Below, piece after piece: positions 41,898 through 50,176 of a DNA stretch of 64,000 bases (the first letter of the stretch is position 1; each line of letters begins with the position of its first letter). Source of the DNA: Enterocloster alcoholdehydrogenati (GTDB taxonomy: Bacteria > Bacillota > Clostridia > Lachnospirales > Lachnospiraceae); assembly GCF_013282095.1 (NCBI RefSeq), contig NZ_BLTJ01000004.1, forward strand, positions 1-64,000. Direction: 5' to 3'. A model generated the notes under the pieces. The model was not told where the DNA came from. It saw nothing but the letters and a program-made list of their open reading frames with translations, and ran no database searches. The position numbers and the translations under genes were made by a program.

Positions 41898-42389
41898 ATG
41901 AAGAAAGTACAGATCAGACAGGCGTCCATAGGGGATCTGGACGCAGTAACCGGGATAGAGGCAGACTGTTTTGCGCCGGCAGAGGCGGCAGACAGGGAAA
42001 GCTTAAAAGCGAGGCTTGGGAAATTTCCGGGAAGCTTTTTAGTGGCAGAGTGCGGGGGAGAGATTGCAGGCTTTATCAATGGCGCTGTGACGGATGAAAG
42101 AACCATTGCAGATGAAATGTTTGAAAATGTGTCTCTTCATGATCCCAATGGAGCATATCAGAGTATTTTCGGTCTGGATGTGATCCCGGGGTTTCGCCAT
42201 CAGGGGGTGGCAGGACAGCTTATGAAGGCTATGATCCAGCAGGCAGAGCAGGAGGGGAGAAAGGGGCTTATACTTACCTGCAAGGAGCACCTGATCGGTT
42301 TTTATGAACGGTTCGGTTATAAAAATATGGGCGTGTCCCGGTCTGTCCACGGCGGCGCTGTGTGGTATGATATGATTTTGGAGTTTTAA
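41898..42389 (+). CDS. GNAT family N-acetyltransferase
   Basis: A 163-residue acetyltransferase from ATG 41898 (AAGAGGATAC upstream); the frame is open further 5'. It starts KKVQIRQASIGDLDAVTGIEADCFAPAEAA and contains the acetyl-CoA site LDVIPGFRHQGVAGQLMKAMI (motif A) and GFYERFGYKNMGVS. The overall pattern is like AANAT-type small-molecule acetyltransferases. Substrate unknown. It lies 3 bp upstream of rlmH. Confidence 0.88.
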   Translation: MKKVQIRQASIGDLDAVTGIEADCFAPAEAADRESLKARLGKFPGSFLVAECGGEIAGFINGAVTDERTIADEMFENVSLHDPNGAYQSIFGLDVIPGFRHQGVAGQLMKAMIQQAEQEGRKGLILTCKEHLIGFYERFGYKNMGVSRSVHGGAVWYDMILEF

Positions 42390-42392
42390 ACG

Positions 42393-42872
42393 ATGAAGAT
42401 TACGCTTATTACCGTAGGAAAGATAAAAGAACGCTTTTTTGAGGCGGCTATTGAAGAATACAGCAAGCGTCTGAGCCGTTACTGCAGGCTGGAAATCCTT
42501 CAGGTGGCGGATGAAAAGACGCCGGACGGCGCGAAAGAAGCCCTGGAGCGCCAGATCCGTGAAAAAGAAGGGGAGCGGATTCTGTCCCACATCCGTGACG
42601 GAGCCTATGTGATTGCCCTTGCGATCGAGGGAAAACAGCTTTCCAGCGAAGAACTGGCCGCCAGGATAAACCGCCTGGGCGTGGAAGGAAAGGGACAGCT
42701 GGTTTTCATTATTGGCGGTTCTCTGGGGCTTTCAAAAGCTGTTATGAACCGGGCAGATTATCACCTGAGCTTTTCGCCCATGACATTTCCGCATCAGCTG
42801 ATGCGGGTGATCCTGCTGGAGCAGATCTACCGCAGCTTTCGGATTATCGCCGGGGAACCTTATCATAAGTGA
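42393..42872 (+). CDS. rlmH: 23S rRNA pseudouridine-1915 N3-methyltransferase RlmH
   Basis: A 159-residue SPOUT methyltransferase, full length for the family. The start MKITLITVGKIKERFFEAAIEEYSKRL and the C-terminal trefoil-knot block FIIGGSLGLSKAVMNRADYHLSFSPMTFPHQLMRVILLEQIYRSFRIIAGEPYHK are all conserved. It methylates a pseudouridine in helix 69 of 23S rRNA on assembled 70S ribosomes. Confidence 0.98.
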   Translation: MKITLITVGKIKERFFEAAIEEYSKRLSRYCRLEILQVADEKTPDGAKEALERQIREKEGERILSHIRDGAYVIALAIEGKQLSSEELAARINRLGVEGKGQLVFIIGGSLGLSKAVMNRADYHLSFSPMTFPHQLMRVILLEQIYRSFRIIAGEPYHK

Positions 42873-42994
42873 GGTGCCGCTTATGTGTAATTTGGGTACG
42901 GGAGCAGATAAAAATCAATCTGATTGAAGAAACAGCAAAAATGTATTTGCAGGCAGAGCAGTTTCGTGTTCTCTCTGAAGTACATAACAGCAGG

Positions 42995-43034
42995 CCTGTT
43001 TTTATGGTGGGAGCAATCCTGTCATAAAAACAGG
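42995..43034. repeat. 12-bp inverted repeat in the rlmH-spoIIIAA gap
   Basis: CCTGTTTTTATG (42995-43006) and CATAAAAACAGG (43023-43034) are perfect complements with a 16-nt loop. It may be a terminator for rlmH transcripts. A possible sigma-E promoter (GTCATAA at 43021, CATATATT at 43042-43049) overlaps its right arm, which fits expression of spoIIIAA in the mother cell, but that assignment is weak. Confidence 0.5.
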
Positions 43035-43070
43035 CTTGTTTCATATATTGGAGATAAAGGAGAGGTGATC

Positions 43071-44039
43071 ATGGAGAAACGGGAAGAAATAACAGGGCTG
43101 TTTCCGGGCAGTCTGAGGGCGGCGCTTGAAGGGCTGGAGTTGGATTTTGGCCGGGTTCGGGAACTGCGGCTGCGGGCCGGACGTCCGGTACTGATCCTTT
43201 ATGGGGAAAATGAATATGGGATCACAGAGGATGGAAGGCTGGCGGAGGTAAACGGGGAGGCGAAGAGCCTTCTTACGGTGACGGAGCGTCAGATCCGGGA
43301 GACGGCAGAGCTTATGGGTGGATTCTCCCTCTATGCGGCCCAGGAGGAGCTGCGTCAGGGGTATTTTACCGTTCGGGGCGGTCACCGGATCGGAGTAGCG
43401 GGAAAGACTGTGCTGAAGGAACGGGAGGTGGGAGTGTTAAAGTCCATTTCCTTTTTAAATATCCGGGTGGCACATGAGATCCGTGGCTGTGCCGATGGAA
43501 TCATGCCATTTCTTTACAGAGAAGGGGAATTTCTGAATACGGTCATCCTGTCTGCGCCTGGATGCGGAAAGACGACTCTTTTGAGGGACGTGATCCGCCA
43601 GGTATCAGACGGACACAGAAACCGGCAGACCGGACGGCGTGTGCCTGGAAGAACGGTGGGAGTGGTGGATGAACGGTCGGAATTGGGGGCCTGTTTTCAG
43701 GGTGTTCCTCAAAATGATCTTGGTATGCGCACCGACATTCTGGACGGCTGTCCAAAGAGCCAGGGGATGATGATGCTGATCCGGTCCATGTCCCCGGCGG
43801 TGGTGGCGGTGGATGAAATCGGGGGAAAAGAGGATATAAAGGCTGTGGAATATGTGAAAAACTGCGGCTGCGCCCTGGCGGCTACGATCCATGGCAGCTC
43901 GCTGGGAGAACTGAAAGAGCGTCCCGGCATCCGGGAACTGTTTGAGGCTGGAACCTTTCAGCGGCTGATCGTTCTGGATCATGCGGGCGGAGCCGGACAT
44001 ATACGGGCGGTGTGCGATGGGACGGGAACGCCGCTGTAA
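43071..44039 (+). CDS. spoIIIAA: Stage III sporulation ATPase SpoIIIAA
   Basis: A 322-residue cytoplasmic ATPase from ATG 43071 behind AAAGGAGAGG. Walker A is SAPGCGKTTLLRDVIRQ (about residue 163), Walker B is VVAVDEIG, and GGFSLYAAQEELRQGYFTVRGGHRIGVAG is specific for the family. It resembles type II/IV secretion ATPases and powers the SpoIIIA-SpoIIQ channel that connects mother cell and forespore. Confidence 0.97.
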   Translation: MEKREEITGLFPGSLRAALEGLELDFGRVRELRLRAGRPVLILYGENEYGITEDGRLAEVNGEAKSLLTVTERQIRETAELMGGFSLYAAQEELRQGYFTVRGGHRIGVAGKTVLKEREVGVLKSISFLNIRVAHEIRGCADGIMPFLYREGEFLNTVILSAPGCGKTTLLRDVIRQVSDGHRNRQTGRRVPGRTVGVVDERSELGACFQGVPQNDLGMRTDILDGCPKSQGMMMLIRSMSPAVVAVDEIGGKEDIKAVEYVKNCGCALAATIHGSSLGELKERPGIRELFEAGTFQRLIVLDHAGGAGHIRAVCDGTGTPL

Positions 44040-44050
44040 GGGGGGAAGTC

Positions 44051-44581
44051 ATGGTATTAAAATGGGCCGGCGCAGCCATCATACTTTTTTCGGGAACAGG
44101 CTTTGGCATCTGGATGGCATGGCGGTGGAGGGCCAGACTGGCGGCGCTTGAGACGCTGCGCCAGATGGTCTATTGCCTGAAAGGGGAGATCACCTACAGC
44201 CGCGCACCCTTAGAGGAAGCACTGGATCGTGTGGGACGGCGGGAAAGCAGTTTTCTGGGGGAGATGTTTTCAGGCGCGGCTCAGGGGATCGCCCAGGGCC
44301 AGGGAGAAACATTTTCCAAGATATGGGAAAACGAGGTAAGAAAGGCAGAAAGCGGGCCTCATGGAGGGATCTTAGATCCTGAGGATGTAAGGCAGCTTTC
44401 AGGGCTGGGAAATCATCTTGGCTATCTGGACGTGGATATGCAGGAGCGGACGCTGCTCCTTTATCTGGAACAGCTGGAGCTTACCATCAGCCGTCTGCGG
44501 GGAGAGTTAAAAGAAAGATGCCGTTTGAGCACGGCTCTTGGTATGATGGGAAGCCTTCTGCTGGTGATCCTCATGTATTAG
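44051..44581 (+). CDS. spoIIIAB: Stage III sporulation protein SpoIIIAB
   Basis: A 176-residue membrane protein from ATG 44051. An N-terminal helix (WAGAAIILFSGTGFGIWMAW) is followed by a helical domain like the GspF cytoplasmic bundle (LRQMVYCLKGEITYSRAPLEEAL, LGNHLGYLDVDMQERTLLLYLEQL) and a second membrane helix at the C-terminus (LGMMGSLLLVILMY). It is part of the SpoIIIA channel. The stop directly precedes the AC leader. Confidence 0.95.
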   Translation: MVLKWAGAAIILFSGTGFGIWMAWRWRARLAALETLRQMVYCLKGEITYSRAPLEEALDRVGRRESSFLGEMFSGAAQGIAQGQGETFSKIWENEVRKAESGPHGGILDPEDVRQLSGLGNHLGYLDVDMQERTLLLYLEQLELTISRLRGELKERCRLSTALGMMGSLLLVILMY

Positions 44582-44593
44582 ATGGGAGGAAAT

Positions 44594-44788
44594 ATGGACG
44601 TAAATCTGATCTTCCGCATTGCGGCCGTGGGGATCCTGGTATCGGTGATCTGTCAGGTGCTTAAACACAGCGGCAGGGATGAACAGGCTTTTTTAACCAG
44701 TCTGGCCGGACTGCTCCTGGTGCTGTTCTGGATGATACCCTACATATATGATCTGTTTGAAACAATGAAACGGCTGTTTTTACTGTAA
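44594..44788 (+). CDS. spoIIIAC: Stage III sporulation protein SpoIIIAC
   Basis: A 64-residue protein with two membrane helices (LIFRIAAVGILVSVICQVL and FLTSLAGLLLVLFWMIPYIYDLF). ATG 44594 is preferred because GGGAGG precedes it at four to nine bases and it gives the usual family length; ATG 44582 is in frame but overlaps that site. Subunit of the SpoIIIA channel. Confidence 0.95.
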   Translation: MDVNLIFRIAAVGILVSVICQVLKHSGRDEQAFLTSLAGLLLVLFWMIPYIYDLFETMKRLFLL

Positions 44789-44799
44789 GGAGGGGGAAA

Positions 44800-45186
44800 A
44801 TGACCATTCTTGCCATAGGGGCCGCCGGGATTGCCGCTGTTTTGCTGGCTGTGTGGCTTAAAGGTGTACGGGCAGAATATGCGGTATATCTTGTGATGGC
44901 GGCAGAAATCCTTTTTATGCTCAGCGCCGCCGGACGTCTGGAGGTGATTTTAGACGCCATGGAGCGGATGAGAGGCTATATCCGGGTGGATTCCGCTTAC
45001 CTGGGGACTCTCCTTAAGATGATAGGAATTACCTATGTGGCTGAATTTGCCTCCGGGATCTGCCGGGATGCAGGATATGGGGCTTTGGGAAATCAGATCC
45101 AGATCCTGGGAAAACTGTCTGTTCTGGGGGTGAGTATGCCGGTGTTCCTGGCTCTGTTTGAGACGCTGGAGCGCTTTATGAAATAG
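44800..45186 (+). CDS. spoIIIAD: Stage III sporulation protein SpoIIIAD
   Basis: A 128-residue membrane protein with three to four helices (ILAIGAAGIAAVLLAVWLKG, YAVYLVMAAEILFMLSAAG, GKLSVLGVSMPVFLALFETL) and the conserved ITYVAEFASGICRDAGYGALGNQIQ block. It follows AC by 11 bp behind AAGGAGGGGG. Confidence 0.95.
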   Translation: MTILAIGAAGIAAVLLAVWLKGVRAEYAVYLVMAAEILFMLSAAGRLEVILDAMERMRGYIRVDSAYLGTLLKMIGITYVAEFASGICRDAGYGALGNQIQILGKLSVLGVSMPVFLALFETLERFMK

Positions 45187-45263
45187 AGGAGCCGACGCCC
45201 TGTCAGGCTGCTTGAACCTTACTGTCCGCATACAGCCCGGATAGGGAAGAAAAGGGGGAACGG

Positions 45264-46505
45264 GTGAAGGAAAGAAAATACGCGTTTCTGGCAAAGCTTG
45301 TGATTTTCGCCGCTGGCTTGTGGATTGGTTTCGCAGGAGGGACTTATTCAGCCTGGGCCGCCGAAGCAGGGCAAATGATTTCCGGGAAGAATACCAGGGG
45401 GCAGGAGAACACAGATCCGGAACAGGCAGCCCTTGATATAGGGATTACCCAGGAACTGGATCGGATACAGGAATATCTGGATCAGGCGTCCGGGAATCCT
45501 GGCGACGGAGGATGGGGAATTTCTTTTTGGGATCTGATGAAGGCCTTTGCCGTGGGGAATCTGGAAACTGTATTCCAGACGGTGAAAGAAGGGCTGAGGA
45601 GTATTTTATTTTCCCAGGTAACAGAAGGGGCGGGACTTTTGGCCCAGGTGGCCGCAATCGGACTGATGGGAGCGCTGTTTTCTGGAACCGCCTCTGTTTT
45701 TAAGGAAGGGCAGATCTCTGATACGGGATTTTATGTTACATATCTGCTTCTCTTTGTGTGTCTGGCAGGCAGCTTTCTGGCCAGTCTGTCCATTACCGCA
45801 GGGGTTCTGGACCGGATTCTGGAATTTATGCGGGTTCTGATGCCGGCCTACTTTATGGCGGTGTCATTTTCCGGGGGAAGCCTCAGTGCTCTCTGTATGT
45901 ATGAGGCCATGATGGCTGCCGTTACAGGGGTTCAGTGGCTGTGCCGGAACCTGTTTCTTTCAGGGGTAAAGGTCTATGTACTTCTGACGCTGGGGAGCCA
46001 TGTGATGAAGGAACCTCTATTATCGAAGCTGACTTCCCTTACGGAGCAGATCATTGAATGGGGCATAAAGACCATGTTTGGCCTGGTGCTGGGGCTTCAT
46101 GTGCTGGAGGCCATGGTTCTCCCCTATGGGGACAGCGCCGCCCGTTCAGGCCTTTTGAAACTGGCGGAGATGATTCCGGGCCTGGGAGCCGGAGCCGGGG
46201 CGGCGGCCAGGCTGGTTCTGGGATCCGGGGTACTGATCAAAAATACCATGGGAGCTGCGGCAGTGACAGTGCTCTTTTTCATTTCCCTGGTGCCGGTGGT
46301 CAAGCTTCTGGTACTTATGTTCCTTTACCAGGCGGCAGGAGCTATTATGCAGCCGGTGTGCGATAAACGGATGGTTGAACTTGTCCTTGGGGTAGCCAGG
46401 GGACACAGGCTGCTGCTGAAGCTGGCCCTGTACTCCCTGCTGCTGTTTGTGATTGCCATTGCCATTACCTGCGGAGCGGCTAATGTGGCTTATCTGGCGG
46501 CGTGA
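45264..46505 (+). CDS. spoIIIAE: Stage III sporulation protein SpoIIIAE
   Basis: A 413-residue polytopic protein read from GTG 45264 after AAGGGGGAA. A signal-like N-terminal segment (KLVIFAAGLWIGFAGGTYSAWAAEA) precedes a periplasm-like acidic stretch and then at least six membrane helices, with LMPAYFMAVSFSGGSLSALCMYEAM and a final LLKLALYSLLLFVIAIAITCG. It is the largest membrane subunit of the SpoIIIA channel. The gap to AD is 77 bp, longer than elsewhere in the operon. Confidence 0.95.
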   Translation: MKERKYAFLAKLVIFAAGLWIGFAGGTYSAWAAEAGQMISGKNTRGQENTDPEQAALDIGITQELDRIQEYLDQASGNPGDGGWGISFWDLMKAFAVGNLETVFQTVKEGLRSILFSQVTEGAGLLAQVAAIGLMGALFSGTASVFKEGQISDTGFYVTYLLLFVCLAGSFLASLSITAGVLDRILEFMRVLMPAYFMAVSFSGGSLSALCMYEAMMAAVTGVQWLCRNLFLSGVKVYVLLTLGSHVMKEPLLSKLTSLTEQIIEWGIKTMFGLVLGLHVLEAMVLPYGDSAARSGLLKLAEMIPGLGAGAGAAARLVLGSGVLIKNTMGAAAVTVLFFISLVPVVKLLVLMFLYQAAGAIMQPVCDKRMVELVLGVARGHRLLLKLALYSLLLFVIAIAITCGAANVAYLAA

Positions 46506-46560
46506 CAGATCAGGATGATACAGGGACAGAAACAGATGTGCTGCAAAACAGGAGGCAGTC

Positions 46561-47232
46561 ATGGCAGAAGCGCTTTTAAACTGGGCCAGAACCATTATTT
46601 GCTATATGATATTTCTTTCCCTGGCGGGCAATCTTCTGGCTGGGAGTTCCTATGGAAAATATCTGCGCCTGTTTGGGGGGATGGTTCTGATTCTCATTGT
46701 TCTTAGCCCTGCTGCGGCTCCTCTGGATCTGGAGGAGCAGATGGGATATCTTTTTGATCAGATTGCTTTTAAGCAGGAGGCAGAAGGACTGAAAAAAGAA
46801 ATTTTTGGAATGGAGGAGAAACGGCTAAAAGGAATAACTGCGCAGTACAGGGAAAATGTGGAAGAAGAAGTAGAACAGCTGGCAGAGGATCAGGGGTATG
46901 AATGCAGGGAGGTGTCGGTAATCCTGGATGAAAACAGGGAAAGCCAGGATTACGGAAAGCTTCTGGGGATACATATTGTGCTGACAGGAAGGGAGGGGGA
47001 GAAGAACCAAAGGGATGCTTCTTTTCCTGCCTCAGAGGATGACTGCGGGGACCGCCCGGTCAGTATAGATCCCATAGGTGTAGAGCCGGTAAGGATAGAG
47101 ATGGCCGCCCCAGTGTCCCCGTCTGTTTCTCAGGCAGAGGGAGAAAATGGGCCAAAGGACCTGAAAGGAAAGGTGGAGCAGTATTATGGACTGGAAGGGG
47201 AAGCTGTCAAAGTTAAATGGAAAGATGACTAA
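46561..47232 (+). CDS. spoIIIAF: Stage III sporulation protein SpoIIIAF
   Basis: A 223-residue protein. Two N-terminal membrane helices (IICYMIFLSLAGNLLAG and LFGGMVLILIVLSPAAAP) are followed by a coiled segment (KQEAEGLKKEIFGMEEKRLKGITAQYRENVEEEVEQLAEDQGYE) and a ring-building-motif-type domain. The segment before the C-terminus is Pro/Ser-rich and variable. It overlaps AG by 47 bp. Confidence 0.92.
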   Translation: MAEALLNWARTIICYMIFLSLAGNLLAGSSYGKYLRLFGGMVLILIVLSPAAAPLDLEEQMGYLFDQIAFKQEAEGLKKEIFGMEEKRLKGITAQYRENVEEEVEQLAEDQGYECREVSVILDENRESQDYGKLLGIHIVLTGREGEKNQRDASFPASEDDCGDRPVSIDPIGVEPVRIEMAAPVSPSVSQAEGENGPKDLKGKVEQYYGLEGEAVKVKWKDD

Positions 47233-47839
47233 GGAAAAATGGCTGATCTTGCTGCTGCTTGGCGCATTTTTCATGATTCTGTCTTTTCCGGTTCCAGGGG
47301 GAGGAAAGAAAACAGAGCCGGAAAATGGTTCTGGAGGAGCTGGAGAGGCGGTTGGTCTGTCGATGGAAAAAAATGCGCAGGAGCCGGAACAAGCAGGCGC
47401 TGGGCTGGGAGGATCCTCTGGCGCTTCTTCCTTTCCAGCTGCCTATGAGGAGCGCCTGGAGACACGGATCCGGGAACTGCTCGGCTCTGTAGAGGGCGTA
47501 GGAAACGTGGATGTCATGGTGGTCTTAAGCTCTACCAGCCAGAAGGTATTAAGGGTGGATCGCTCCGGCAGCAGTACAGTTACAAAGGAGAGCGATTCTT
47601 CCGGCGGCACCAGAGAGGTTACGGAGAGCCAGTCACAGGAAACCACGGTTTTGCCCCAGTCGGGCAGCCAGGGGAATGCTCCGGTGGTGGAAAAAGAGTT
47701 AAGCCCTGAGATATCCGGCATTATTATCAGCGCAGACGGAGGAGGCAGTCCGGCAGTCCGTTCTGAAATTTCTCAGGCAATGGAAGCATTATTAGGGCTT
47801 CCTGCACATAAAATAAAAGTGTTAAAGCGGGTGGAATAA
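47186..47839 (+). CDS. spoIIIAG: Stage III sporulation protein SpoIIIAG
   Basis: A 217-residue protein: a basic start with WLILLLLGAFFMILSFPV as single membrane helix, a Gly/Glu/Ala linker, then the ring-building domain (YEERLETRIRELLGSVEGVGNVDVMVVLSS ... VEKELSPEISGIIISADGGGSPAVRSEISQAMEALLGLPAHKIKVLKRV). Homologues form large rings in the space between the two membranes. The 47-bp overlap with AF implies coupling. Confidence 0.95.
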   Translation: MDWKGKLSKLNGKMTKEKWLILLLLGAFFMILSFPVPGGGKKTEPENGSGGAGEAVGLSMEKNAQEPEQAGAGLGGSSGASSFPAAYEERLETRIRELLGSVEGVGNVDVMVVLSSTSQKVLRVDRSGSSTVTKESDSSGGTREVTESQSQETTVLPQSGSQGNAPVVEKELSPEISGIIISADGGGSPAVRSEISQAMEALLGLPAHKIKVLKRVE

Positions 47840-47855
47840 AAAAGGAGTGCAGGAC

Positions 47856-48761
47856 ATGAAGATCAGGAACATGAAACAGGTAAAACAGGTCACAGCACAT
47901 ATGAAGGATGTAAAGATGAAACGGCTGTTTCGCAGAAATCAGATTATTATTACTACCCTGGCTGTAATGATTGCTGCGGCGGGATATTTAAACTATGCCG
48001 GAAAGCGGGATCTTGCGGGGGCGGGAAGCGTCTATGAGGCAGGAGCCATGGATATTTCCGATGAAGATCTGCTGGCGGAAAATGAAGCGGCAGGCGGAGA
48101 ACTTTTGGAGATTGGAAGCCTGGATCAGGATTTAGACCAGATAGAGGAGGCGCTGCCTCAGGAGGAGCTGGCCAGGGGGGATGCGGGGCAGCAGGCACAG
48201 ACAGCCGCAGAGGAGCAGCCGGTCCCAGACCAGAGCAGTCAGCAGACGGCGGCAGACAGTGCTCAGCAGCAAGCGGATGGGGATGCAGGACAGCTTGCCA
48301 AGGCCGATACACCGGCCGCTTCTGACGGAACAGATGCCGCGGGCGCTTCCCTGGCCGGCATTGAAAATCCCGGAGAAGCCGTGCTCACCAGCGGCATGAG
48401 CGTAGCGGACTACATAGCGAATGTGCAGCTGAGCCGGGAGCAGGTTCGCGCAAAAAACAAGGAAACGCTGATGGGACTGATCAACAGCACAGCTATTGAC
48501 GAGGCTGCCAAACAGCAGGCCATTCAGGATATGATTAAGCTGACGGAAGTTTCCGAGAAGGAGAATGCCGCAGAGACCCTTCTTATGGCAAAGGGCTTTG
48601 CCGATCCGGTGGTAAGCATTGCCGATGAAAAGGTGGATGTGGTGATCAATGCTCCGTCTATCACTGATCCCCAGAGGGCGCAGATCGAGGATATCGTAAA
48701 GCGCAAGGCAGAGGTAGGCGCAGATCAGATTATCATCACGCTTTTAAATATGGATGAGTAG
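47856..48761 (+). CDS. spoIIIAH: Stage III sporulation protein SpoIIIAH
   Basis: A 301-residue protein from ATG 47856, seven bases after AAAGGAG. One N-terminal membrane helix (IIITTLAVMIAAAGYLNYAG) is followed by an unusually long Ala/Gln/Asp-rich linker (about residues 80-170), and the conserved domain (SREQVRAKNKETLMGLINSTAIDEAAKQQAIQDMIKLTEVSEKENAAETLLMAKGFADPVVSI) ends in VGADQIIITLLNMDE. It pairs with SpoIIQ of the forespore to form the channel collar. Confidence 0.95.
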   Translation: MKIRNMKQVKQVTAHMKDVKMKRLFRRNQIIITTLAVMIAAAGYLNYAGKRDLAGAGSVYEAGAMDISDEDLLAENEAAGGELLEIGSLDQDLDQIEEALPQEELARGDAGQQAQTAAEEQPVPDQSSQQTAADSAQQQADGDAGQLAKADTPAASDGTDAAGASLAGIENPGEAVLTSGMSVADYIANVQLSREQVRAKNKETLMGLINSTAIDEAAKQQAIQDMIKLTEVSEKENAAETLLMAKGFADPVVSIADEKVDVVINAPSITDPQRAQIEDIVKRKAEVGADQIIITLLNMDE

Positions 48762-48810
48762 ACGGAGATAATGTAAGAGGAATAGCGGGAGGAGGGTGTT
48801 AAAAATACAG

Positions 48811-48852
48811 TGCTAAGCCACGGTTGAGACCTGTGACTTAGCATTCTTTGCT
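48811..48852 (+). terminator. Terminator of the spoIIIA operon
   Basis: TGCTAAG (48811-48817) pairs with CTTAGCA (48837-48843), with an inner CACGG/CTGTG pairing, followed by TTCTTTG. It lies 50 bp after the spoIIIAH stop. Confidence 0.75.
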
Positions 48853-48978
48853 GTTCAAAATCCGTATCCGAACCCGAAAATATTTTCTGAGCCTGAATTT
48901 TTTACGTCAGATCAGCCGCTGCTTCATGGGCCGCGGTTCGGAGGAAAAATTATCCTATACATCTTTCTGCGGATTTGT

Positions 48979-48984
48979 TATAAT
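48979..48984 (+). promoter_or_regulatory. Extended -10 promoter upstream of the Asp23-family gene
   Basis: TATAAT at 48979-48984 is preceded by TGT, giving an extended -10 (TG-N-TATAAT); the -35 region (TATACA, 48956-48961) is weak. The start codon is 37 bp downstream. Confidence 0.5.
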
Positions 48985-49020
48985 ACTAATTAAGCAAGTT
49001 CTGACAGGAGGTAGAGAAGA

Positions 49021-49401
49021 TTGGCTGAAGAAAATCGAGGTACCCATAAATTATACGAAAAAGACAGGATCGGCGAGGTTCAGATTGCAGACGAGGTAGT
49101 GGCCATTATCGCAGGCCTTGCAGCCACGGAGGTAGACGGCGTGGATTCCATGGCGGGCAATATCACCAATGAGCTGGTGGGAAAGCTGGGCATGAAAAAC
49201 CTGAGCAAGGGCGTTAAGGTAGATGTGACCGAGGATCATGTATCCGTAGATCTCTCCCTGAATATCCGCTACGGTTTTAATATCCCTGCCGTCAGCGAGC
49301 AGGTGCAGGAAAAGGTCAGCGCTGCCATTGAGAATATGACCGGCCTTACAGTGCTGGATGTGAATATCCGTATCGCAGGAGTGAATATGGAGGAAAGCTG
49401 A
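49021..49401 (+). CDS. Asp23/Gls24 family envelope stress protein (YqhY-like)
   Basis: A 126-residue protein read from TTG 49021 behind GGAGGT. Family blocks are GEVQIADEVVAIIAGLAATEVDGVDSMAG, DVTEDHVSVDLSLNIRYGFNIPAVSEQVQEKV and AIENMTGLTVLDVNIRIAGVNM. In Bacillus subtilis the YqhY gene sits at the same place, next to acetyl-CoA carboxylase genes and nusB, and affects fatty-acid synthesis. Here the accB and accC genes are absent from this position. Confidence 0.93.
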   Translation: MAEENRGTHKLYEKDRIGEVQIADEVVAIIAGLAATEVDGVDSMAGNITNELVGKLGMKNLSKGVKVDVTEDHVSVDLSLNIRYGFNIPAVSEQVQEKVSAAIENMTGLTVLDVNIRIAGVNMEES

Positions 49402-49443
49402 CTCTGAAAAAGGTGTGCGTTCTTTGGAATGCATGAGAGTCTT

Positions 49444-49495
49444 AAGGGTGCTCAGGACCGTCAGGGCCTGCGGCACCTTTTGATATTTTTTATTG
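49444..49495 (+). terminator. Terminator after the Asp23-family gene
   Basis: AAGGGTGC (49444-49451) pairs with GCACCTTT (49473-49480), with an inner CAGG/CCTG stem, followed by TTTGATATTTTTTATT. Confidence 0.8.
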
Positions 49496-49521
49496 TGTTT
49501 ATCCCCTGCCTTTGGTATAAT
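49493..49521 (+). promoter_or_regulatory. Sigma-A promoter of nusB
   Basis: TTGTGT (49493-49498), 17-bp spacer, TATAAT (49516-49521). It can drive the nusB-xse-ispA-dxs run downstream. Confidence 0.75.
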
Positions 49522-49593
49522 CACAGTTAGCGGATCAGAATAGAGAAAGGAAAATGTATTCGAGAGCCCAGGCTTTTCGTACAAGCAGAAAAA

Positions 49594-50094
49594 ATGACCA
49601 GAAGAGAATTAAGGGAACACTGTTTTAAAATGCTGTTCTCAGCGGATTTTTATAAAACCACAGAGGAAGCAAAGGAGCAGATGCTGCAGTATTTCCAGTC
49701 TCCTGAGGAGGATGAGGCAGATCCGGAGGGCGGTCTTTGCGTCCTTCACAGGGTAGAGCTCACAGAGAAAGACCGGGAATATCTTCAGGAGAAAACCGGG
49801 AATATAGTAGATAAGATCCAGGAAATCGACAGCCGTATCGATCAGGTAGCTGCAGGCTGGAAAACGCGGCGGATGGGCAAGGTAGAACTTACCATCCTGC
49901 GTCTGGCACTCTATGAGATGGACTATGATGACTGCGTACCCCAGAAGGTAGCGGTCAATGAGGCGGTAGAGCTTGCAAAGAAGTTTGGCGGAAGCGAGTC
50001 GCCGTCTTTTGTAAACGGTGTTCTTGCCAGGTTCATCCGAAACGCCCAGACCTCAGACAGCCCAAAAGAGGAAACGCCGGATACAACGGTATAA
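49594..50094 (+). CDS. nusB: Transcription antitermination factor NusB
   Basis: A 166-residue all-helical RNA-binding protein: MTRRELREHCFKMLFSADFY at the start, then KTRRMGKVELTILRLALYEM and VPQKVAVNEAVELAKKFGGSESPSFVNGVLARFIR. With NusE (S10) it binds boxA in rRNA leaders and prevents premature termination. Length is normal with a short acidic tail. Confidence 0.97.
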   Translation: MTRRELREHCFKMLFSADFYKTTEEAKEQMLQYFQSPEEDEADPEGGLCVLHRVELTEKDREYLQEKTGNIVDKIQEIDSRIDQVAAGWKTRRMGKVELTILRLALYEMDYDDCVPQKVAVNEAVELAKKFGGSESPSFVNGVLARFIRNAQTSDSPKEETPDTTV

Positions 50095-50176
50095 GGCCGA
50101 GAAAGAAGAAAACTCCTGCAAAGGGGGAAGAAAAGAAGGGCTGGACGTATAAAGGAAGGGGAAACAGACAGGACAG

